From positions 3,772,025 to 3,836,024 of the forward strand of contig JAQNBH010000008.1 in the NCBI GenBank assembly GCA_028752905.1: a stretch of DNA of 64,000 bases. The letters run 5' to 3'. Shown here in pieces: positions 13,101 through 25,100 of this stretch. Both the position numbers and the translations under genes were made by a program. The notes below the pieces were generated by a model. That model was given only the letters and a program-made list of their open reading frames with translations, was not told the origin of the DNA and ran no database searches. Within the stretch, counting starts at the first letter, position 1. Every line of letters begins with the position of its first letter. Source of the stretch: Cladorhizidae sp. MBARI D1340-BT2 (Eukaryota > Porifera > Demospongiae > Poecilosclerida > Cladorhizidae).

Positions 13101-16100
13101 CACAGACCAGCCTCGCACAGGCCAGCCTCGCACAGGCCAGCCTCACACAGACCAGCCTCGCACAGGCCAGTGTCGTACAGGCCAGCCTCACACAGACCAG
13201 CCTCGCACAGGCCAGCCTCGCACAGGCCAGCCTCACACAGACCAGCCTCGCACAGGCCAGTGTCGTACAGGCCAGCCTCACACAGACCAGCCTCGCACAG
13301 GCCAGCCTCGCACAGACCAGCCTCACACAGACCAGCCTCGCACAGGCCAGCCTCGCACAGACCAGCCTCGCACAGGCCAGCCTCGTACAGGCCAGCCTCA
13401 CACAGACCAGCCTCGTACAGACCAGCCTCGCACAGGCCAGATCTTGAAGATGGCTGTGTGTGTGTGTGTGTAGGTAGACATGACAACTTCACAAATGTGT
13501 AGGTAGACAAAATACAATTAGCTTGCCCTATAATTATGGCAGGTACCCTGTGTCCAGCTATTACGAAACATCCCTCCAGTTTTAATTGCCCCTCCAATTA
13601 CAACCATAAGTAGCTCGGTCTGAACTGGTTTTAAGACCTCCCCCTTCCCCCCGTCCAATGGTAACCTCCAATAGCGTTCAGCTATGGTTTGCAGCTGGGA
13701 TGGTCAGGCTAGTGAGACCTCAGTCTTCTTTCATCTTAGCATGCAAATGCACTAACCTTCAGTTTAACTGGCTCCATTGAAAAAGCCATGTCGGACTAGG
13801 TCGACTAACAAATCCTACAGCAAAGAATCCATCCAAGAGTACCTTCTTTTTCAAAAGCGAGCGGTATTCAGAATGGTTCCTGATGGGAAGAAGTGCCTGG
13901 GAAGCCTTCAGGGGGATTCAGAGTGGTTCCTGATGGGAAGAAGTGCCTGGGAAGCCTTCAGGGGGATTCAGAGTGGTTCCTGATGGGAAGAAGTGCCTGG
14001 GAAGCCTTCAGGGGGATTCAGAGTGGTTCCTGATGGGAAGAAGTGCCTGGGAAGCCTTCAGGGGGATTCAGAGTGGTTCCTGATGGGAAGAAGTGCCTGG
14101 GAAGCCTTCAGGGGGATTCAGAGTGGTTCCTGATGGGAAGAAGTGCCTGGGAAGCCTTCAGGGGGATTCAGAGTGGTTCCTGATGGGAAGAAGTGCCTGG
14201 GAAGCCTTCAGGGGGATTCAGAGTGGTTCCTGATGGGAAGAAGTGCCTGGGAAGCCTTCAGGGGGATTCAGAGTGGTTCCTGATGGGAAGAAGTGCCTGG
14301 GAAGCCTTCAGGGGGATTCAGAGTGGTTCCTGATGGGAAGAAGTGCCTGGGAAGCCTTCAGGGGGATTCAGAGTGGTTCCTGATGGGAAGAAGTGCCTGG
14401 GAAGCCTTCAGGGGGATTCAGAGTGGTTCCTGATGGGAAGAAGTGCCTGGGAAGCCTTCAGGGGGATTCAGAGTGGTTCCTGATGGGAAGAAGTGCCTGG
14501 GGGATTCAGAGTGGTTCCTGATGGGAAGAAGTGCCTAGGAAGCCTTCCTCACCGAGAAATGTTCCAGAAGAAGTTCAGTCGGCTATAAACCGAGAAATGT
14601 TCCAGAAGAAGTTCAGTCGGCTATAAAGAATCCATTGGGGCAGCAACTCCAATCATTGGTTGCGATTGTCAGCCTTTTTGCCCTCATAATGATGTGCTGG
14701 AACTTGCAGTGCTGGTAGAGTGAATGAAATAGGAGAATGCACCAAATAATCATTGGTAATTTGTATTTGTGATCTGTCCAGCTAATAAGTGGTGGTAAGT
14801 CTGACTGACTAGACCTCGAGCTCTATGGAACTTAGATAGCTGGACATGCAGTTATCTAGGACACTATTCTCATACTAAAGCCAATTAGTTACCTAGCTAA
14901 TCTGCTTGAAGCCTATAGAAGTAGAGAGCTGGATATGCAGTTATCTTGGACACTATTCTGTTCTAAAGCCAGCTAGCTACTCTGCTTGAAGTCGATGGAA
15001 CTAGGACACTATTCTGTTACTTAAGCGAGCCAGCTAGCTGGCTAACTACTCTGCTTGAACTCTATCGAACTAGTGAAGTGGACACACAGTTATCTAGGAC
15101 ACTATTCTGTTACTAAAGCCAGCTAGCTACTCTACCTGGAGCCTATGACAGCTGGGATGCAGTTATCTAGACACTATTCTGTTACTAAAGCCAGCTAGCT
15201 ACTCTACCTGGAGCCTATGACAGCTGGGATGCAGTTATCTAGGGCACTATTCTGTTACTAAAGCCAGCTAGCTACTCTACCTGGAGCCTATGACAGCTGG
15301 GATGCAGTTATCTAGATACTATTCTGTTACTAAAGCCAGCTAGCTACTCTACCTGGAGCCTATGACAGCTGGGATGCAGTTATCTAGACACTATTCTGTT
15401 CTAAAACCAGCTAGCTACTCTGCTTGAAGTCTATGGAACTAGAGAGCTGGGATGCAGTTATCTAGGACACTATTCTGTTACTAAAGCCAGCTAGCTACTC
15501 TACCTGGAGCCTATGACAGCTGGGATGCAGTTATCTAGACACTATTCTGTTACTAAAGCCAGCTAGCTACTCTACCTGGAGCCTATGACAGCTGGGATGC
15601 AGTTATCTAGACACTATTCTGTTACTAAAGCCAGCTGGCTATTCTGTTACTAAAGCCAGCTGGCTACTCTACCTGAAGTCTATTGAACTAGTGAAGTGGA
15701 CATGCAGTTATCTAGGGCACTATTTTGTTACTAAAGCCAGTTAGCTAGCTAGCTACTCTGCTTGAAGTCTATTACTCTGCCTGAAGTCTATGGAACTACT
15801 GAAGTGGACATGCAGTTATCTAGGGCACTATTCTGTTACTAAAGCCTGCTAGCTACTCTACCTGGAGCCTATGACAGCTGGGATGCAGTTATCTAGACAC
15901 TATTCTGTTACTAAAGCCAGCTAGCTACTCTACCTGGAGCCTATGACAGCTGGGATGCAGTTATCTAGACACTATTCTGGTACTAAAGCCAGCTAGCTAC
16001 TCTACCTGGAGCCTATGACAGCTGGGATGCAGTTATCTAGACACTATTCTGTTACTAAAGCCAGCTAGCTACTCTACCTGGAGCCTATGACAGCTGGGAT

Positions 16101-19100
16101 GCAGTTATCTAGACACTATTCTGTTACTAAAGCCAGCTGGCTCTTCTGTTACTAAAGCCAGCTGGCTACTCTACCTGAAGTCTATTGAACTAGTGAAGTG
16201 GACATGCAGTTATCTAGGGCACTATTTTGTTACTAAAGCCAGTTAGCTAGCTAGCTACTCTGCTTGAAGTCTATTACTCTGCCTGAAGTCTATGGAACTA
16301 CTGAAGTGGACATGCAGTTATCTAGGGCACTATTCTGTTACTAAAGCCTGCTAGCTAGCTATTCTTGACTGGCTGCTCTGAGGTTTGATTGCAATTACAA
16401 AAATTGATGACATTTTTTGAGGGAAATAGTAAATAGGAATTATAGGAAGAGTTGTGGAATATCAGGGGTTCCAGAGTCATGGAATATCAGGGGTTCCAGA
16501 GTCATGGAATATCAGGGGTTCCAGAGTCATGGAATATCAGGGGTTCCAGAGTCATGGAATATCAGGGGTTCCAGAGTCATGGAATATCAGGGGTTCCAGA
16601 GTCATGGAATATCAGGGGTTCCAGAGTCATGGAATATCAGGGGTTCCAGAGTCATGGAATATCAGGGGTTCCAGAGTCATGGAATATCAGGGGTTCCAGA
16701 GTCATGGAATATCAGGGGTTCCAGAGTCGTGGAATATCAGGGGTTCCAGAGTCATGGAATATCAGGGGTTCCAGAGTCGTGGAATATCAGTCCAGAGTCA
16801 TGGAATATCAGGGGTTCCAGAGTCATGGAATATCAGGGGTTCCAGAGTCGTGGAATATCAGTCCAGAGTCATGGAATATCAGGGGTTCCAGTGTTATGGA
16901 ATATCAGGGGTTCCAGAGTCGTGGAATATCAAGGGTTCCAGAGTCATGGAATATCAGGGGTTCCAGAGTCGTGGAATATCAGGGGTTCCAGAGTCATGGA
17001 ATATCAGGGATTCCAGAGTCATGGAATATCAGGGGTTCCAGAGTCATGGAATATCAGGGGTTCCAGAGTCGTGGAATATCAGGGGTTCCAGAGTCGTGGA
17101 ATATCAGGGGTTCCAGAGTCGTGGAATATCAGTCCAGAGTCATGGAATATCAGGGGTTCCAGAGTCATGGAATATCAGGGGTTCCAGAGTCGTGGAATAT
17201 CAGGGGTTCCAGTGTTATGGAATATCAGGGGTTCCAGAGTCGTGGAATATCAGGGGTTCCAGAGTCGTGGAATATCAGGGGTTCCAGAGTCGTGGAATAT
17301 CAGGGGTTCCAGTCATGGAATATCGGGTTCCAGAGTCATGGAATATCAGGGGTTCCGGAGTCATGGAATATCAGGGGTTCCAGAGTCATGGAATATCAGG
17401 GGTTCCAGAGTCGTGGAATATCAGTCCAGAGTCATGGAATATCAGGGGTTCCAGTGTTATGGAATATCAGGGGTTCCAGAGTCGTGGAATATTAGGGGTT
17501 CCAGAGTCATGGAATATCAGGGGTTCCAGAGTCGTGGAATATCAGGGGTTCCAGAGTCGTGGAATATCAGGGGTTCCAGAGTTATGGAATATCAGGGGTT
17601 CCAGAGTCGTGGAATATCAGGGGTTCCAGAGTCATGGAATATCAGGGGTTTCAGAGTCGTGGAATATCAGTCCAGAGTCATGGAATATCAGGGGTTCCAG
17701 TGTTATGGAATATCAGGGGTTCCAGAGTCGTGGAATATCAGGGGTTCCAGAGTCATGGAATATCAGGGGTTCCAGAGTCGTGGAATATCAGGGGTTCCAG
17801 AGTCGTGGAATATCAGGGGTTCCAGAGTCGTGGAATATCAGGGGTTCCAGAGTCATGGAATATCAGGGGTTCCAGAGTCGTGGAATATCAGGGGTTCCAG
17901 AGTCGTGGAATATCAGGGGTTCCAGAGTCGTAATCAATTTCTTATAGGTAAAGATTGCTGGCTTGTTAGAAGGGCCAGTAAGGATGGCCAACGGAGTTGC
18001 AGAGCAGAACCAGATACTGCCACACTTGCACATCACGTGACAAATATGGTTGTCAACAGTAGAAGTACTGAATTTCAAACAAGGGGGTGTGGTCACACTC
18101 CGGCAAAGCATGAGGAGGTGTGGTACCCAACCTGACCAAGCAGAGGTGTGATCACTCCCTGACCAAGCTGGTGGAGATGTGGTCCTGAGCAGGAGGAAGT
18201 GTGGTCATGACCTGACCGAGCAGAAGGAAGTGTAGTAGTCCTGACCCAACCAAGTAGGTGTGGTCCTGACCTGACCAGGCAGGTAGTCGTGACTTGACTG
18301 AGCAGGTGTGGTAATGACCTGACCGAGCAAGAGGAGGTGTGGTCCTCAAGTAGGAGGTGTGGTCCTCAAGTAGGAGGTGTGGTCTTGACCTAACCGAGCA
18401 GGAGGAGGCCGGTCACGACCTGAACAATGCTTAACAAATAAAAGAGGCTAGACTCAATAGCTAAGTAGGTGCTTAATAGAGATGCCTGCTTATTAATTGA
18501 CCACTGACTCTATTATTAATGGTTGTTATATTTTTAGCTCCATTTTCAAGAGTAATCTTTTCAAACGGCTTCGTACCATTAGTTTGATGCATGTATCTGC
18601 TCCTTCAAAGTAAGCACTGGAAAACCACACGTGCCACATCACTCTGTGTCTGCAACAAAACTTGCAGCAAAGAAATCCTTCTCCTTTCTCAAGAGAGAGG
18701 GATTCAGAGCCATTCCCGGTGAGCATAAGTGGCCTGTGCAGCTCTCCTCCGAACAAGGGCTTCTAGAAGCAGCAGTAAAAGCCGTGAAGGACCGTTCCTG
18801 AGAGTAGTTTTAATCCCTCAGCCATTAATTTTATTTTGCTTGCTTGCCCCATCAAACTGGATGTACAAGTTTTATGACTTTATTATTTTATTATTAATAA
18901 AGAAATCTACTGGGCATGTGCAGGTAAAGAAGTCCAGTGTTTAGGATGATCGGTTTCGTTTTAAATTTGTGACTAGTGTCAAGTTTGTAGATACATGTAT
19001 ATATATCTGTTACAGTGTGTAATGGGTTAACGACCAGCTTTTTGTGTTGGTGAAACATGATGACTAGGTTGTTGACTTTCATAGTTCTGCCAGTACCCAA

Positions 19101-22100
19101 TGCATTGTGCTACCTTGCAGGTAGGAGTGGTAATGCACCCCTCTTAGAGGTGAGAGTGGTAATGCATGGATCTCTCCCCTCTTAGAGGTGAGAGTGGTAA
19201 TGCATGGATCTCTCCCCTCTTAGAGGTAGGGGTGGTAATGCATGGATATCTCCCCTCTTAGAGGTGAGAGTGGTAATGCATGGATCTCTCCCCTCTTAGA
19301 GGTGAGAGTGGTAATGCATGGATCTCTCCCCTCTTAGAGGTAGGGGTGGTAATGCATGGATATCTCCCCTCTTAGAGGTGAGAGTGGTAATGCATGGATC
19401 TCTCCCCTCTTAGAGGTAGAGGTGGTAATGCATGGATATCTCCCCTCTTAGAGGTGAGAGTGGTAATGCATGGATCTCTCCCCTCTTAGAGGTAGGGGTG
19501 TAATGCATGGATCTCTCCCCTCTTAGAGGTAGTGGTGGTAATGCATGGATCTCTCCCCTCTTAGAGGTAGAGGTGGTAATGCATGGATATCTCCCCTCTT
19601 AGAGGTGAGAGTGGTAATGCATGGATCTCTCCCCTCTTAGAGGTAGGGGTGTAATGCATGGATCTCTCCCCTCTTAGAGGTAGAGGTGGTAATGCATGGA
19701 TCTCTCCTCTTAGAGGTAGGGGTGTAATGCATGGATCTCTCCCCTCTTAGAGGTGAGAGTGGTAATGCATGGATCTCTCCCCTCTTAGAGGTAGGGGTGT
19801 AATGCATGGATCTCTCCCCTCTTAGAGGTAGTGGTGGTAATGCATGGATCTCTCCCCTCTTCGAGGTGGGGGTGTAATGCATGGATCTCTTCCCTCTTAG
19901 AGGTAGGGTGTAATGCATGGATCTCTCCCCTCTTAGAGGTAGAGGTGGTAATGCATGGATCTCTCCCCTCTTAGAGGTAGAGGTGGTAATGCATGGTCTC
20001 TCCCCTCTTAGAGTTAGGGGTGTAATGCATGAATCGTCCCCTCTTAGAGGTAGGGGTGTAATGCATGGATCTCTCCCCTCTTAGAGGTAGGGGTGTAATG
20101 CATGGATCTCTCCCCTCTTAGAGGTAGGGGTGTAATGCATGGATATCTCCCCTCTTAGAGGTAGGGGTGTAATGCATGGATCTCTTCCCTCTTAGAGGTA
20201 GGGGTGTAATGCATGGATCTCTCCCCTCTTAGAGGTGAGAGTGGTAATGCATGGATCTCTCCCCTCTTAGAGGTAGGGGTGTAATGCATGGATCTCTCCC
20301 CTCTTAGAGGTAGTGGTGGTAATGCATGGATCTCTCCCCTCTTCGAGGTGGGGGTGTAATGCATCGATCTCTTCCCTCTTAGAGGTAGGGGTGTAATGCA
20401 TGCATCTCTCCCCTCTTAGAGCTAGGGGTGGTAATGCATGGATCTCTCCCCTCTTAGAGGTAGGGGTGGTAATGCATAGATCTCTCCCCTCTTAGAGGTA
20501 GGGGTGTAATGCATGGATCTCTCCCCTCTTAGAGGTAGGGGTGTAATGCATGCATCTCTCTCCTCTTAGAGGTAGGGGTGTAATGCATAGATCTCTCACC
20601 TCTTAGAGGTAGGGGTGTAATGCATGGATCTCTCCCCTCTTAGAGGTAGAGGTGGTAATCCATGGATCTCTCCTCTTAGAGGTAGGGGTGTACTGCATGG
20701 ATCTCTCCCCTCTTAGAGGTAGGGGTGTAATGCATGGATCTCTCCCCTCTTAGAGGTAGGGGTGTAATGCATTGATCTCTCCCCTCTTGCAGGTAGAGGT
20801 GGTAATGCATGGATCTCTCCACTGGGCTCCATGATGTTCACCCTCCCCCTCCCCCTCTCCCCGTGCTCCCGCCTCCACCATCACCTCCCTCTCCTCCAGC
20901 ACGTGGTGGGCATGGCAGTTGTGCAAGGCATCCGATCGTTGCCAGGCTATGAGGATGTCCCTCTCAGGATGAAATGGCCTAACGACATCTATTACAAGGA
21001 CCAGGTGAAGCTGGGTGGAATACTGGTCTCCTGCATGACTATGGGCCAGCAGACTACAGCAATCATAGGTAGGTGTGGTGTGAGCGTGGTCTCTGATAAA
21101 TTATTGTTGCTCCCATTGGCTTTTGTCATGTCACAATCCTGCATCATCAGTTCCAAGATTACATCATCAACACTGGACATGTCAGTTCCTAGATTACATC
21201 ATCAATATCAGTTCCTAGGTTACATCATCAATATTGGACATGTCAGTTGCTAGATTACATCATCAACACTGGTCATGTCAGTTCCTAGATTACATCATCA
21301 ACACTGGACATGTCAGTTCCTAGATTACATCATCAACACTGGACATGTCAGTTCCTAGATTACATCATCAACACTGGACATGTCAGTTCCTAGATTACAT
21401 CAACACTGGACATGTCAGTTCCAAGATTACATCATCAATATCAGTTCCTAGGTTACATCATCAATATTGGACATGTCAGTTCCTAGATTACATCATCAAC
21501 ACTGGACATGTCAGTTCCTAGATTACATCATCAACACTGGACATGTCAGTTCCTAGATTACATCATCAATACAGAACATGTCAGTTCCTAGATTACATCA
21601 TCAACACTGGACATGTCAGTTCCTAGATTACATCATCAACATTGGACATGTCAGTTCCTAGATTACATCATCAACACTGGACATGTCAGTTCCTAGATTA
21701 CATCATCAACACTGGACATGTCAGTTCCTAGATTACATCATCAACACTGGACATGTCAGTCCTAGATTACATCATCAACACTGGACATGTCAGTTCCTAG
21801 ATTACATCAACACTGGACATGTCAGTTCCTAGATTATATCATCAACATTGGACATGTCAGTTCCTAGATTACATCATCAACATTGGACATGTCAGTTCCA
21901 AGATTACATCATCAACACTGGACATGTCAGTTCCTAGATTACATCATCAACACTGGACATGTCAGTTCCTAGATTACATCATCAACACTGGACATGTCAG
22001 TTCCTAGATTACATCAGATTACATCAACACTGGACATGTCAGTTCCAAGATTACATCATCAATATCAGTTCCTAGGTTACATCATCAATATTGGACATGT

Positions 22101-25100
22101 CAGTTCCTAGATTACATCATCAACACTGGACATGTCAGTTCCTAGATTACATCATCAACACTGGATATGTCAGTTCCTAGATTACATCATCAATACAGAA
22201 CATGTCAGTTCCTAGATTACATCATCAACACTGGACATGTCAGTTCCTAGATTACATCATCAACATTGGACATGTCAGTTCCTAGATTACATCATCAACA
22301 CTGGACATGTCAGTTCCTAGATTACATCATCAACACTGGACATGTCAGTTCCTAGATTACATCATCAACACTGGACATGTCAGTCCTAGATTACATCATC
22401 AACACTGGACATGTCAGTTCCTAGATTACATCATCAACACTGGACATGTCAGTTCCTAGATTATATCATCAACATTGGACATGTCAGTTCCTAGATTACA
22501 TCATCAACATTGGACATGTCAGTTCCAAGATTACATCATCAACACTGGACATGTCAGTTCCTAGATTACATCATCAACACTGGACATGTCAGTTCCTAGA
22601 TTACATCATCAACACCGGTTCCTAGATTACATCATCAACACTGGACATGTCAGTTCCTAGATTACATCATCAACACTGGACATGTCAGTTCCTAGATTAT
22701 ATCATCAACACTGGACATGTCAGTTCCTAGATTACATCATCAACACTGGACATGTCAGTTCCTAGATTACATCATCAACACTGGACATGTCAGTTCCTAG
22801 ATTACATCATCAACATTGGACATGTCAGTTCCTAGATTATATCATCAACACTGGACATGTCAGTCCTAGATTACATCATCAACACTGGACATGTCAGTTC
22901 CTAGATTACATCATCAACACTGGACATGTCAGTTCCTAGATTACATCATCAACACTGGACATGTCAGTTCTTAGATTACATCATCAACATTGGACATGTC
23001 AGTTCTTAGATTACATCATCAACACTGGACATGTCAGTTCCTAGATTACATCATCAACACTGGACATGTCAGTTCCTAGATTACATCATCAACACTGGCC
23101 ATGTCAGTTCCTAGATTACATCATCAACACTGGACATGTCAGTTCCTAGATTACATCATCAACATTGGACATGTCAGTTCCTAGATTACATCATCAACAC
23201 TGGACATGTCAGTTCCTAGATTACATCATCAACACTGGACATGTCAGTTCCTAGATTACATCATCAACACTGGACATGTCAGTTCCTAGATTACATCATC
23301 AACATTGGACATGTCAGTTCCTAGATTACATCATCAACACTGGACATGTCAGTTCCTAGATTACATCATCAACATGTCAGTTCCTAGATTACATCATCAA
23401 CATGTCAGTTCCTAGATTACATCATCAACACTGGACATGTCAGTTCCTAGATTACATCATCAACACTGGACATGTCAGTTCCAAGATTATATCATCAACA
23501 CTGGACATGTCAGTTCCTAGATTACATCATCAACACTGGACATGTCAGTTCCTAGATTACATCATCAACACTGGACATGTCAGTTCCTAGATTACATCAT
23601 CAACACTGGACATGTCAGTTCCTAGATTACATCATCAACACTGGACATGTCAGTTCCTAGATTACATCATCAACATTGGATTGGACATGTCAGTTCCTAG
23701 ATTACATCATCAACACTGGACATGTCAGTTCCTAGATTACATCATCAACACTGGACATGTCAGTTCCTAGATTACATCATCAACATTGGACATGTCAGTT
23801 CCTAGATTACATCATCAACACTGGACATGTCAGTTCCTAGATTACATCATCAACATTGGACATGTCAGTTCCTAGATTACATCATCAATATTGGACATGT
23901 CAGTTCCTAGATTACATCATCAACACTGGACATGTCAGTTCCAAGATTACATCACCAACACTGGACATGTCAGTTCCTAGATTACATCATCAACACTGGA
24001 CATGTCAGTTCCTAGATTACATCATCAACACTGGACATGTCAGTTCCTAGATTACATCATCAACACTGGACATGTCAGTTCCTAGATTACATCATCAACA
24101 CTGGACATGTCAGTTCCTAGATTACATCATCAACACTGGACATGTCAGTTCCTAGATTACATCATCAACACTGGACATGTCAGTTCCTAGATTACATCAT
24201 CAATACAGGACATGTCAGTTCCTACATCATCAACACTGGACATGTCAGTTCCTAGATTACATCATCAACATTGGACATGTCAGTTCCTAGATTATATCAT
24301 CAACACTGGACATGTCAGTTCCTAGATTACATCATCAACACTGGACATGTCAGTTCCTAGATTACATAATCAACACTCGACATGTCAGTTGTAGATTGGG
24401 ACTTTGGCTGCAGTTGGGTTAGGCCCAAGGAATTGGCTAGGATTAGTCCCAGGGCAATGGGTAGGGTTAGGTCCAGGGCAATGGCTAGGGTTAGGCCCAG
24501 GGCAATGGCTAGGGTTAGGCCCAGGGCAATGGAGGCCCAGGGCAATGGCTAGGGTTAGACCCAGGGCAATTGCTAGGGTTAGGGCCAGGGCAGTAGCTAG
24601 GGTTAGGCCCAGGGCAATGGCCCAGGGCAATGGCTAGGCCAATGGCTAAGGTTAGGCCCAGGAAAATGGCTAGGGTTAGGCCCAGGAAAATGGCTAGGGT
24701 TAGGCCCAGGGCAATGGAGGCCCAGGGCAATGGCTAGGGTTAGACCCAGGGCAATTGCTAGGGTTAGGGCCAGGGCAGTAGCTAGGGTTAGGCCCAGGGC
24801 AATGGCCCAGGGCAATGGCTAGGCCAATGGCTAAGGTTAGGCCCAGGAAAATGGCTAGGGTTAGGCCCAGGGCAATGGAGGCCCAGGGCAATGGCTAGGG
24901 TTAGACCCAGGGCAATTGCTAGGGTTAGGGCCAGGGCAGTAGCTAGGGTTAGGCCCAGGGCAATGGCCCAGGGCAATGGCTAGGCCAATGGCTAAGGTTA
25001 GGCCCAGGAAAATGGCTAGGGTTAGGCCCAGGAAAATGGCTAGGGTTAGGCCCAGGAAAATGGCTAGGGTTAGGCCCAGGGCAATGGAGGCCCAGGGCAA

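Noticed and set aside
16417..18135. Plus-strand 572-codon open frame
   Set aside because: It consists of 25-bp repeat units plus unique tail; three frames are open through the array and no exon boundary or family supports it.
21149..24395. CRISPR-like array
   Set aside because: The 35-bp units are contiguous with no unique spacers, and the surrounding genes are eukaryotic with introns.
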